Below, piece by piece: positions 27,738-36,284 of a DNA stretch of 64,000 bases. Made by a program: the position numbers and the translations under genes. The first letter of the stretch is position 1, and every line of letters begins with the position of its first letter. Source of the stretch: Flavobacteriales bacterium. Its GTDB lineage: Bacteria; Bacteroidota; Bacteroidia; NS11-12g; UBA955. The stretch is from NCBI GenBank assembly GCA_947447955.1, contig CANFLS010000011.1, forward strand, positions 1-64,000, read 5' to 3'. Under the pieces are notes generated by a model. The model saw nothing but the letters and a program-made list of their open reading frames with translations. It was not told the origin of the DNA and made no database searches.

Positions 27738-30231
27738 CAGTCTTATTTCCCTTTTAACATGTAAATCGGCATACAGCCAAATAAATTTAATCGACAGCGC
27801 AAACTCAGTAAAATGGCCCTCTGCTATTTCAGGAGATTCATCCAAATTCAAAAGAACCCAATTTGCCGTTTTCACTAATTCAACCAATCCTTTAAAGCAT
27901 CAATTCCAACTTAATTTCAATAACACACAATCAAAAGTAGCACAATTCAATATTGATCTCACCTCCGAAATAAACCTATCAAGTTCTAATTTTATTGAAT
28001 TTGGATTCTTAGATTCCACCTCAAACCATAAAATACAAATTCGAATCGGAAATACGCTTGATCAATGGCAATTATTAAAAAACGACACTGTTTTATATCG
28101 CGGCCCAGAAAACGAATTTAATGTTTCAAAATTCCATTATGCATTTGAAATCAAAATAAAAGCTGACACCTTGTTTTTGCATAAAATAAATTTACAGTAT
28201 TCCACTATTACCGTCGATACATTATTGTTATGTATTCAATTTGAAAAAATAAACGCCTATTTGAAAATTCAACAATATGGTACTAGCGCAATTGGAAAAA
28301 TAAGTTACCATTACCTTTATTTCGGCAGCAATAAAGCGAACCAATCACTTCCTGAAATTTCTAAATTCAGTCAAATTGACAATCAAACTATCATGATTGA
28401 ATTCAAAAAACCAATCCAGCAAATTGGAAAAACACAATGTAGAATCAATGATCTAAAAATTGATTCTGTATTTTACTTCTCCAATAACCAAGTCATATTG
28501 AAAATTTCAAATTTCAAGAGAATTATACACGATTCAATTTCAATAGTACTAACAAATATTCAGGATCTATTTTCAAACAATACAAAAACGTTCCAAATTA
28601 AATTGGACTACAAATACATCGACACACCCACTTTTGGCGACATTATCCTTTCCGAAATCATGTCGAATCCAAGTCCATCAAACGGCATTCTCCCCGAAAA
28701 AAAATACATTGAAATTTATAACCGCAGTTCAAAATATTTGGCGGCGAATACATTGTACATCTCTGATTCTAAAAATACGGCCAAGCTTCCAATATTTACT
28801 ATTGAGCCATGTAAATACTATTTAATCATCAATGAAATTGATTCAAATTTCTTTCCGAAAAGCCAAACAATTAAAGTTAAAAGTATGCCAAGCTTCAATA
28901 TTGAATCCGATTTTATATCACTAAAAAACACAAGAAACGAATATCTTTTTCAATTCGAATATTCACAAAACATGCAGCAATCCGATAAAATTGACGGCGG
29001 ATATTCCCTCGAAAAAACAAATGTTACCTCTGGCACATTAGAAACAAACAATTGGCAAAGCAATTCAACAACCGGAGGAACTCCTAGCGTTGCAAATAGC
29101 AATGACACTATATTCAAAATTGAGCAATTCAAGATAATTGAGTCCTATTTCAAGAATGATACGTTCGTTATTAAATTCAACCACAATACAAATCCAAACA
29201 AAATTGGCAAAGCAAAGTTCAAAACCCAAACCGATACCATTAATTTAAACTATTTTCAAAATACAGCCAAGGGATTTTGCAAATGCACTAAGCAAAACTC
29301 TGAGAAAATAATTCCAATTCTGCTCGAAGATGCCTTGGGAAATAAAATCCAAAACCCCTTTGTGACTTACAATTCGAACTCTTCAAATTCGAATATTCAA
29401 TTCAATGAAATATTATTTCGCAATTATGCATACAAACCAGATTTCATTGAGCTCATAAATACCGACACTTCAGCCATTTTTTTAGAAAATATTAACTTAA
29501 AAATTTACGATGAATATTTTCAAAACTATAAATCTACCCATGCCTTTAAAAATCATTTTCGTGAATTAATATTACCCAATGAAATATTGGCATTTACAGG
29601 CAATTCAAATTTATTAATCAATCAATTTCCTACATCAAACAAAGAAAAAACCATTGAATTAAATGGTTTTCCAAACTTTTCTACGGAGGGTGGATCTTTA
29701 ATATTAATCAATATAAAAAATGGGATATCAATTGATAAACTATCATTCGACGATAAATACCACAGTCCCAATATTGTAAATTCCATTGGCATCTCACTTG
29801 AAAAAAATTCACCACTTGCCGAAAGCAGCGATTATAGAAATTGGCAAAGTGCCATAGAAAACACTGGTGGTGCAACACCGGGTCTTACAAATTCAGTTTT
29901 TATTAAGGCAATTGAAAACAATAATTCGAAACACTTCAATATCCCTCAAAAAAGAATAATAAATCAATCATCAATTACACCCTTGCATGTTGAATTTCAA
30001 TTCCCCCAATCAGGTTACATTTGCAATGCAATTGTCTTTAATAAGTTTGGACAAATTATTTGCGAAAGCATCAAAAACCAACGACTTACGCAACATGGCG
30101 TTTTGACAATTTGGCCAAGCAATCATGATCAACTTTTACCAAATGAAAATTATATAATAAAACTTGAAGCTTTCTATCCAAATGGTGACCTTTGCAGAGA
30201 AATACATAGATTTACCATTATAAACCAATAA
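27712..30231 (+). CDS. Secreted lamin-tail-domain protein (start uncertain)
   Basis: About 839 residues. Lamin-tail (LTD) domains are visible at FGDIILSEIMSNPSPSNG with KYIEIYNRSSKYL, and again at IQFNEILFRNYAYKPDFIELIN. The C-terminus (VFNKFGQIICES) resembles a FlgD-like/T9SS-type Ig fold without a canonical tail. A signal peptide GFILSSLISLL with an AYSQ cleavage site is clear, yet no in-frame ATG, GTG or TTG is close to it. The nearest options are ATT at 27712 (used here), two adjacent TTG codons near 27640, or ATG 27538 deep inside the GT2 gene. Composition is very rich in Asn, Ile, Lys and Ser. Binding partner unknown. Confidence 0.65.
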   Translation: MGNKGFILSSLISLLTCKSAYSQINLIDSANSVKWPSAISGDSSKFKRTQFAVFTNSTNPLKHQFQLNFNNTQSKVAQFNIDLTSEINLSSSNFIEFGFLDSTSNHKIQIRIGNTLDQWQLLKNDTVLYRGPENEFNVSKFHYAFEIKIKADTLFLHKINLQYSTITVDTLLLCIQFEKINAYLKIQQYGTSAIGKISYHYLYFGSNKANQSLPEISKFSQIDNQTIMIEFKKPIQQIGKTQCRINDLKIDSVFYFSNNQVILKISNFKRIIHDSISIVLTNIQDLFSNNTKTFQIKLDYKYIDTPTFGDIILSEIMSNPSPSNGILPEKKYIEIYNRSSKYLAANTLYISDSKNTAKLPIFTIEPCKYYLIINEIDSNFFPKSQTIKVKSMPSFNIESDFISLKNTRNEYLFQFEYSQNMQQSDKIDGGYSLEKTNVTSGTLETNNWQSNSTTGGTPSVANSNDTIFKIEQFKIIESYFKNDTFVIKFNHNTNPNKIGKAKFKTQTDTINLNYFQNTAKGFCKCTKQNSEKIIPILLEDALGNKIQNPFVTYNSNSSNSNIQFNEILFRNYAYKPDFIELINTDTSAIFLENINLKIYDEYFQNYKSTHAFKNHFRELILPNEILAFTGNSNLLINQFPTSNKEKTIELNGFPNFSTEGGSLILINIKNGISIDKLSFDDKYHSPNIVNSIGISLEKNSPLAESSDYRNWQSAIENTGGATPGLTNSVFIKAIENNNSKHFNIPQKRIINQSSITPLHVEFQFPQSGYICNAIVFNKFGQIICESIKNQRLTQHGVLTIWPSNHDQLLPNENYIIKLEAFYPNGDLCREIHRFTIINQ

Positions 30232-30235
30232 AATT

Positions 30236-31042
30236 TTGACTATTCAAGAATTCAAAGCAGACTTTCAAGAAAAATGCAGTCCTCATTTTTCCCATGATGA
30301 AATTCAAAGCTTCTGGCAATGGTTTAAAGAAAACTTGGAAAGCCTTTCCCATTCAATAGAGATTGAAACTGAATACAAAAAATGGTTAAGCGAATTAATG
30401 AGTGGGAAACCAATTCAATACATTTTTGGATATTCATTTTTTCATAAATATTGTTTTGAGGTAACATCTGATACACTGATTCCAAGGCCAGAAACTGAAG
30501 AATTGTGCGAATTGATATTAAAAGCAAATCTGAATTCACCTTTAACTGGAATTGATATCGGAACAGGCTCTGGATGTATTCCAATTACTTTGTTATGTGA
30601 ACGATCAAATTGGGAATTCAAAGCATTAGATATATCTAAAGAAGCGTTAAAAGTTGCTGACAGAAATACTAAAAAATACCAACTTTCGAACAGATTAGCA
30701 TTGGTGAATCAAAACTTTTTAGAAAACAACCTTTCAGTGAATAATTACGATATCATTGTTTCTAATCCTCCATATATTCATCCCGAAGAGAAAGATTTAA
30801 TAGCAAACAGAGTTACTCATTTCGAACCGCACATGGCCCTTTTTGTCACAAACAATATTTTAGAATTCTATATTGCTTTGTTTGATTACTTTGCACAAAA
30901 CACCAATCCAAATGCTCAACTTTGGATGGAAACCCACCAAGACTATTGTGATGATGTAGTTGTGTTATTTAATAAAAAATTTACGGCAAAAAAAATCGAG
31001 GATCTTTCAAAAAACCCTCGATTTGTAAATGTTGTGAAATAA
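30236..31042 (+). CDS. prmC: Release factor glutamine N5-methyltransferase
   Basis: Methylates Gln of the GGQ motif in peptide release factors. 268 residues. An N-terminal helical domain ends with SGKPIQYIFGY (PxQYxxG motif), then LIPRPETEELCE, the SAM-binding GIDIGTGSGCIPITL, and catalytic NPPY in IVSNPPYIHPEEKDL. The start is TTG at 30236, 4 nt after the preceding stop; no ATG lies near the N-terminus. The gene ends 2 nt before the convergent AT-hook gene. Release factor genes are not present. Confidence 0.95.
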   Translation: MTIQEFKADFQEKCSPHFSHDEIQSFWQWFKENLESLSHSIEIETEYKKWLSELMSGKPIQYIFGYSFFHKYCFEVTSDTLIPRPETEELCELILKANLNSPLTGIDIGTGSGCIPITLLCERSNWEFKALDISKEALKVADRNTKKYQLSNRLALVNQNFLENNLSVNNYDIIVSNPPYIHPEEKDLIANRVTHFEPHMALFVTNNILEFYIALFDYFAQNTNPNAQLWMETHQDYCDDVVVLFNKKFTAKKIEDLSKNPRFVNVVK

Positions 31043-31044
31043 AA

Positions 31045-31680
31045 TTACTTTTTAGAAAGGGTAATAACTCCGCCATTATTCAACAACTCACCCGTTTTAT
31101 ATATTTGGGTTAATGTTGTGTAAATTCCTTGAGAGTATCTTTTGGCATCGCTTTCACCGCTTAATAAGAACAACTGATGTATTAATTCTTTAGAAGAAAT
31201 TTCATTGTTGAAATTACGCATGAAATTCAAAATAATATCCTTCTTTGTTAATTCACCCGCTTTTTTACGTCCCCCACCTTTCCTAGGCTCACCTTTAACC
31301 GGGCGACCGCGCTTAACCGCAGGTTTTGCAACTAAAGAAGCCGGTCTGCCAACTGATCTCTTTTTTATAGAACTACCAGTTATCATTTTTTGACGATATT
31401 CTTTTGCACGCTCTTTCCAAAGTTGAATTGACAAATCAGATTTGTCTTTAATTTTTGAAATATCTTTTTTATGTTTGGCTTCTAATTTTTCAATTTGTTT
31501 TTCAGCCAATTCTTGCGCCTTTTGAATGGCTACCATAACCGCAGCCATTTCATTTTCAAGTGTCTTGAAAATTACACTGTAACCATCGTTACTCGTAGTT
31601 CTTTTTGACTTTGATTTGTTTTTAGAACCTTTTTTCCTACCGCGTTTTTTAGGTTCAACTATTTCATTTTTTTGATTCAT
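31045..31680 (-). CDS. AT-hook-like, coiled-coil DNA-binding protein
   Basis: 211 residues, no signal peptide, very basic. GRP/RGR hooks occur at residues 13-16 (KRGRKKG), 111-113 (VGRPAS), 124-127 (KRGRPVKG) and 135-140 (GGGRKK). Residues 40-100 form a charged coiled coil, and the last 65 residues (TKKDIILNFMRNFNNEISS onward, ending GGVITLSKK) look like a winged-helix with a beta hairpin. This layout suggests a nucleoid-associated or AT-rich-DNA-binding regulator. The family is not recognised by name. It is monocistronic, with a 384-bp AT-rich upstream gap. Confidence 0.65.
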   Translation of the reverse strand: MNQKNEIVEPKKRGRKKGSKNKSKSKRTTSNDGYSVIFKTLENEMAAVMVAIQKAQELAEKQIEKLEAKHKKDISKIKDKSDLSIQLWKERAKEYRQKMITGSSIKKRSVGRPASLVAKPAVKRGRPVKGEPRKGGGRKKAGELTKKDIILNFMRNFNNEISSKELIHQLFLLSGESDAKRYSQGIYTTLTQIYKTGELLNNGGVITLSKK

Positions 31681-32051
31681 ACTTATTAGAGATTAAAAGA
31701 GATTTTAGAATTACAAAAATCAACAAATTAATTCAATAAATTGTTTTCATTATCGAATATTTCCTCACTTTAAACGATAGCAATTGTGTAAATTTATTTC
31801 AAAATAAATATATCAAAATATGTAATTTATAAAACATATCATTTTATTTAACAATTACTTAAATTATAATTAAATATCAAACAAACAATGTCAATTATTG
31901 CAATTTACTCCCCTTCTGAAAATTAAAAATATTTTTAAAATGACTAAAACCTTACAATTAAAACACGAATCAAATGAACCAAGTTGAATTTAAATGATTT
32001 TTGAATTTCTAAAATTTAGCAAGAATGCGCATCCTATTCAATATTCAAACG
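31681..32051. other. AT-rich divergent intergenic region (AT-hook gene / dxs)
   Basis: About 370 bp of very AT-rich DNA with runs such as TTATTTCAAAATAAAT and no ORF or RNA gene that I can support. It must hold the promoter of the AT-hook gene (weak -7 candidate GATTTTTG at 31721-31714, minus strand) and the upstream part of the dxs promoter. An AT-hook protein could bind here, which is speculation. Confidence 0.5.
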
Positions 32052-32059
32052 TATTTTTG
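32052..32059 (+). promoter_or_regulatory. -7 element of dxs (TATTTTTG)
   Basis: Exact TAnnTTTG ending 5 nt before the dxs ATG (32065), which implies a leaderless or nearly leaderless transcript. No TTG at the -33 distance. Confidence 0.6.
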
Positions 32060-32064
32060 CATAC

Positions 32065-33768
32065 ATGTTTCTTGAAAATATTCAACATCCCTCCGAAATA
32101 CAATCTCTCAATGCGGAAGAGTTGATTGAATTATCTGCAGAACTTCGCGAATATATCATTGAAACAATTTTGCATAATGGAGGACATTTTGCAGCCAACC
32201 TTGGGGTAATTGAGCTCACAACAGTTTTACTCAAAAACTTCAATCTTAATTCCGATCAGATTGTTTGGGATGTAGGACATCAATCTTACCCTTACAAAGT
32301 ACTCACCCAACGCAAAGAAGAGCTTAAATCAATTCGGAATATGAATGGAATTTCAGGCTTTCCAAAAATAGATGAAAGCAATTTCGACCATTTTGGAACT
32401 GGCCATTCAAGCACTGCTATTTCTGCCGCAATGGGTATGGCGCAAGCTGCAAAAATAAACAATGAACCCAATAGGAATTTCATTGCCGTAGTTGGAGATG
32501 GTGCCCTTACTGGAGGAATGAGCTATGAGGCACTGAATAACATAGTAAATAGCAATCTAAACATCACAATTGTACTCAACGACAATCAAATAGGTATAGA
32601 CCCAAATACTGGAGCTTTAAATCATCATTTAACCAACGATGATTATCCCCAAGTAAAGCAATGGTTCGAATGGTTTGGATTGAATTACAATGGCCCTGTT
32701 GATGGGCATAACGTTTATGAATTATTGTCGGCATTTGAAAATTCTAAGTCCATTCAAGGACCAAAAATTATTCATATAAAAACAATCAAAGGCAAAGGTT
32801 ACCTTCCTGCTGAAAAGGAACAAACCAAATACCATAGCACCAATAAATATGTAAAAATTCAACCAGATGAGAATTCAATTTCAAAAAAATGGCAAGATGT
32901 TTTTGGAGAAATTCTCGTTGAATTAGCAACACAAAATACCCATATTGTTGGTATTACTCCTGCCATGCCAAGTTCTTGTGGCATGCAAAAAGCAATGGAT
33001 ATTTTCCCAGGTCGTTTTTTCGATGTTGGAATATCAGAACAACACGCAGTAACTTTTGCTGCAGGTTTGGCAACCCAAGGCAAAATTCCTTTTGTAAATA
33101 TTTACAGCACATTTTTACAACGTGCTTACGACCAAATTATTCACGATGTTGCCCTTCAACATTTACCCGTGGTTTTTTGTATAGACCGCGCTGGATTGGT
33201 TGGCGAAGATGGACCAACGCATCACGGCGCATTCGATATATCCTTTTTAAATTGCATTCCCAATATTGAAATTTTTGCACCCAAAAATGCGCAAGAGTTA
33301 TACAACAACATGAGATATGCTGTTTCAGCAGGAAAGCCTATTGCAATTCGATATCCAAAAGGATTTGTAAAGAACGATGAATGGTCCTCGGAAAACATAA
33401 CGAAAACCGAATCTATAATTGTAAGCAACAATAAAATTTTGGTGATCTCAACCGGTATTACAAGCAATTTTGTAGAAACCGCGAAAAGCAAAACTTCTAT
33501 TTCTTTCGATTCATTACATCTTAATCAAATTAATCCAATTCCTGATTTCAACTTTTTACAATATTCCAAAATAATTACTGTTGAAGATGGTTCTATTATT
33601 GGGGGATTTGGGCAATCCATAAAAATGCATCATTCTAATTTCAAGGGAAGCTGGTTAAATTTAGGAATACCAGATCAATTTATCCCTCATGGAAATAATG
33701 AAAACTTGTATGAAATGGCAGGATACGGAATAGATTCAATCGTTTCGGCTATTGAATCAGACTACTAA
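32065..33768 (+). CDS. dxs: 1-deoxy-D-xylulose-5-phosphate synthase
   Basis: TPP enzyme joining pyruvate and glyceraldehyde-3-phosphate, the entry step of the MEP isoprenoid pathway. 567 residues, somewhat shorter than the ~620 of E. coli. Motifs: WDVGHQSYPYKVLT, FGTGHSSTAISAA, the TPP motif VVGDGALTGGMSYEALNN with NDNQIGID, the transketolase centre FDVGISEQHAVTFAAG, and DRAGLVGEDGPTHHGAFD. The product feeds prenyl donors such as those used by the UbiA enzyme at 3.1 kb. Its last 20 bases overlap the convergent pabA/trpG gene. Confidence 0.96.
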   Translation: MFLENIQHPSEIQSLNAEELIELSAELREYIIETILHNGGHFAANLGVIELTTVLLKNFNLNSDQIVWDVGHQSYPYKVLTQRKEELKSIRNMNGISGFPKIDESNFDHFGTGHSSTAISAAMGMAQAAKINNEPNRNFIAVVGDGALTGGMSYEALNNIVNSNLNITIVLNDNQIGIDPNTGALNHHLTNDDYPQVKQWFEWFGLNYNGPVDGHNVYELLSAFENSKSIQGPKIIHIKTIKGKGYLPAEKEQTKYHSTNKYVKIQPDENSISKKWQDVFGEILVELATQNTHIVGITPAMPSSCGMQKAMDIFPGRFFDVGISEQHAVTFAAGLATQGKIPFVNIYSTFLQRAYDQIIHDVALQHLPVVFCIDRAGLVGEDGPTHHGAFDISFLNCIPNIEIFAPKNAQELYNNMRYAVSAGKPIAIRYPKGFVKNDEWSSENITKTESIIVSNNKILVISTGITSNFVETAKSKTSISFDSLHLNQINPIPDFNFLQYSKIITVEDGSIIGGFGQSIKMHHSNFKGSWLNLGIPDQFIPHGNNENLYEMAGYGIDSIVSAIESDY

Positions 33769-34327
33769 CCCAATTATCCATAATTTTTTGACCCATTGGC
33801 GTCAAAACACTTTCCGGATGAAATTGAACTCCCATTATTGGCAATTCTTTGTGCTGAATGGACATGATTTCACCTTCACAATGTGCCAAAATTTCAATGT
33901 TTTCAAATGACTTAACGGTTTGTTCAACTATCAGAGAATGGTACCTACCCACCGCAATTGGCGATAGCATTTCGCTAAAAACACCAACCCCGTTATGTGT
34001 AATTTCAGACGATTTACCATGCATCGGAATTTTGGCGTGCTTTAAGTTCATTCCAAAGTATTCTCCAATTGCCTGTTGTCCCAAACATACTCCCAAAATA
34101 GGAATTCTCGCATCAATTAAAACTGGTAAAAACGACAACAGCTCACCAGATTGCACAGGCGTATTAGGGCCTGGCCCTATTAAAACACCGTCGCATTCTA
34201 AAATTTCAGATTGAAATTCAAACAATTCACGGTTATGAAACACCCTTGTTTTGGCACCTGCATTCTCAAGATAATGCACCAAATTAAAGGTAAAACTATC
34301 GAAATTATCTATAAAAGCTATGGTCAC
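33749..34327 (-). CDS. Aminodeoxychorismate/anthranilate synthase glutamine amidotransferase subunit
   Basis: 192-residue class I glutamine amidotransferase that supplies ammonia for PABA or anthranilate synthesis from chorismate. Nucleophile Cys in ILGVCLGQQAIGE, oxyanion-region IGPGPNTP, and the His-Glu pair in VQFHPESVLTP. PabA and TrpG cannot be separated by sequence and the enzyme may serve both pathways; no trpE or pabB is adjacent (the chorismate-binding gene at 37.4 kb is MenF-like). It overlaps tsaB by 4 bp upstream and dxs by 20 bp at its 3' end. Confidence 0.93.
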   Translation of the reverse strand: MTIAFIDNFDSFTFNLVHYLENAGAKTRVFHNRELFEFQSEILECDGVLIGPGPNTPVQSGELLSFLPVLIDARIPILGVCLGQQAIGEYFGMNLKHAKIPMHGKSSEITHNGVGVFSEMLSPIAVGRYHSLIVEQTVKSFENIEILAHCEGEIMSIQHKELPIMGVQFHPESVLTPMGQKIMDNWVSSLIQ

Positions 34328-34992
34328 ACCGAGAACTTTTTACTGATACCGGGCACAAAATCCTTTAAATAAAAAGGCTCAAAATATGCCACATTTTGAA
34401 ATTGCTTGTTTTGAAATAATTTACTTGCTTCAAAACATAGTTGATTCGCAAATGGACCAAATAAAACTACCTTAGGTTCTTTTTCAATAATGCGAACCGC
34501 TTTGTCATTGGAATTTCCTATAAATCCAACTTCCTGCCAGTTCTCTTCTGTAATTAAATTGTCCAAAATTTTGGCTTCAACTTTTGCAACAGAATTTGGC
34601 ACTTCCAATCGCTTCATAAAAACTTCATCGCGACGAGCATCAATCATTGCGTACACTATTTTTAAATCAGAATGTTTAGAAAACAAATATTGCCCCATGG
34701 CTTCAAAAGCATCGATTGCCAATAGCGGTATATTTTTGGCATAACACAATCCTTTTGCCAAACTAACGCCAATTCGAAGCCCTGTATAACTTCCTGGTCC
34801 TTGATTAACACCAATTGCGAGTAATTCAAGTGATTGTTCAGTAAACCAATCCAAAGCATTATTAACCAATACAGGAAGTTGCTCTGAATGACTTTGAAAA
34901 ACATCGGCATGTTTTTCAAATTGCACATTTCCTTGCAAATCACAAATTGCAACAGAGGGAAAATCAGCCGAAGATTCAATGATAAGAATCAC
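34324..34992 (-). CDS. tsaB: tRNA threonylcarbamoyladenosine biosynthesis protein TsaB
   Basis: 222-residue ASKHA-fold protein that scaffolds TsaD in t6A37 synthesis on ANN-decoding tRNAs. The N-terminal LIIESSADFPSVAI and the signature NQGPGSYTGLRIGVSLAKGL are clear, then YAMIDARRDEVF. The start codon is GTG at 34992, 4 nt downstream of a perfect -7 box TATATTTG (35004-34997, minus), so the mRNA may begin on the GTG itself. It is co-transcribed with pabA/trpG. TsaC, TsaD and TsaE are not in the window. Confidence 0.95.
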   Translation of the reverse strand: MILIIESSADFPSVAICDLQGNVQFEKHADVFQSHSEQLPVLVNNALDWFTEQSLELLAIGVNQGPGSYTGLRIGVSLAKGLCYAKNIPLLAIDAFEAMGQYLFSKHSDLKIVYAMIDARRDEVFMKRLEVPNSVAKVEAKILDNLITEENWQEVGFIGNSNDKAVRIIEKEPKVVLFGPFANQLCFEASKLFQNKQFQNVAYFEPFYLKDFVPGISKKFSV

Positions 34993-34996
34993 ATTG

Positions 34997-35004
34997 CAAA
35001 TATA
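34997..35004 (-). promoter_or_regulatory. -7 element of tsaB (TATATTTG)
   Basis: Exact TAnnTTTG on the minus strand, followed by CAAT and then the GTG start. Shares a 71-bp divergent gap with the thiolase promoter. Confidence 0.6.
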
Positions 35005-35016
35005 GGGAAAACCCCT

Positions 35017-35046
35017 TTTGGCTTTGCCCTATTTTCAATACCTTTG
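35017..35046 (+). promoter_or_regulatory. Thiolase promoter (-33 TTTG, -7 TACCTTTG)
   Basis: TTTG at 35017-35020 and TACCTTTG at 35039-35046 with an 18-nt spacer: one of the most complete Bacteroidota promoters in the window, 17 nt before the ATG at 35064. Confidence 0.75.
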
Positions 35047-35063
35047 TAATACAAAATAAAGCT

Positions 35064-36242
35064 ATGACAAAAGAAGTGTATATCGTAGGTGCAATGCGCA
35101 CACCCCTTGGCAGTTTTAACGGATCTTTGGCTTCAGTTTCTGCCACCAAACTTGGTGCAGTAGCAATCAAAGCTGCGTTGGAACAAGCAAACATCAGTCC
35201 TGAAATGGTTCAAGAAGTTTTAATGGGTAGCGTTTTACAAGCTGGTTTGGGTCAAGCTCCAGCAAGACAAGCTGCAAAATTTGCCGGTATTCCCGACAAT
35301 GTTCCTGCAACTACAGTAAATAAAGTTTGTGCGAGCGGAATGAAAGCAATTGCTCTGGCTGCTCAAAGCATTCAACTTGGATACGCCGATGTGGTTGTGG
35401 CCGGTGGAATGGAAAATATGAGTCAAGTGCCTCATTACTTACCGGGTTCTCGCTCTGGTTACAAATATGGCAATATCAATATGCTTGATGGCATTATTAC
35501 TGATGGATTAACTGACGTTTACAGCCAAACACTGATGGGTACTTGTGCTGAAATGTGTGCCGATGAATATAATTTCACCCGTGAAGACCAAGATAATTTC
35601 GCTATTGAAAGCTATAAGCGTTCCGCAAAAGCTTGGGCTGAAGGAAAATTTGCAAATGAAATTGCTCCTGTTACTGTTCAAACTCGCAAAGGTGATGTGA
35701 TTGTTTCAGAAGATGAAGAATATAAAAGCGTAGATTTCAATAAAATACCAGGCCTAAGAGCTGTTTTCAAAAAAGATGGCACTGTTACAGCCGCTAATGC
35801 AAGCACAATGAATGATGGTGCGGCTGCTCTTGTTTTGGTAAGTGGTGAGAAATTAAAAGAATTGGGATTAACTCCTTTGGCTAAATTGATTGGCGCTGCA
35901 GACGCAGAGCAAGCTCCAGAATGGTTTACGACCACTCCAAGTAAGGCACTTCCAATTGCCGCACAACGTGCAGGTATTTCTGTAGCAGATTTAGACTATG
36001 TTGAACTAAACGAAGCATTCGCTGTTGTTGGTTTGGCTAATAATAAATTATTAAACCTTTCTGCTGACAAAGTGAACGTAAATGGCGGTGCAGTTTCATT
36101 AGGACATCCATTGGGTGCTTCTGGTGCAAGAATCATTGTTACCCTTATCAATGTTTTGAAACAAAACAACGGTAAATTTGGTGGCGCTGGTATTTGCAAC
36201 GGCGGTGGCGGTGCTTCTGCAATGGTTATCGAAAATTGTTAA
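35064..36242 (+). CDS. Acetyl-CoA C-acyltransferase (thiolase)
   Basis: 392-residue thiolase that condenses two acetyl-CoA or cleaves 3-ketoacyl-CoA. The nucleophilic Cys89 is in TTVNKVCASGMKAI, the His region is GGAVSLGHPLGASGARI, and the second catalytic Cys is in GICNGGGGASAMVIEN. Size and motifs fit the AtoB/ThlA biosynthetic type better than FadA, but no fadB-like partner or butyrate genes are nearby, so the pathway direction is open. Monocistronic, with a strong promoter. Confidence 0.94.
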   Translation: MTKEVYIVGAMRTPLGSFNGSLASVSATKLGAVAIKAALEQANISPEMVQEVLMGSVLQAGLGQAPARQAAKFAGIPDNVPATTVNKVCASGMKAIALAAQSIQLGYADVVVAGGMENMSQVPHYLPGSRSGYKYGNINMLDGIITDGLTDVYSQTLMGTCAEMCADEYNFTREDQDNFAIESYKRSAKAWAEGKFANEIAPVTVQTRKGDVIVSEDEEYKSVDFNKIPGLRAVFKKDGTVTAANASTMNDGAAALVLVSGEKLKELGLTPLAKLIGAADAEQAPEWFTTTPSKALPIAAQRAGISVADLDYVELNEAFAVVGLANNKLLNLSADKVNVNGGAVSLGHPLGASGARIIVTLINVLKQNNGKFGGAGICNGGGGASAMVIENC

Positions 36243-36284
36243 TTTTTTACATCCCTCAATAAATTCATTCATATTAACGTTATA

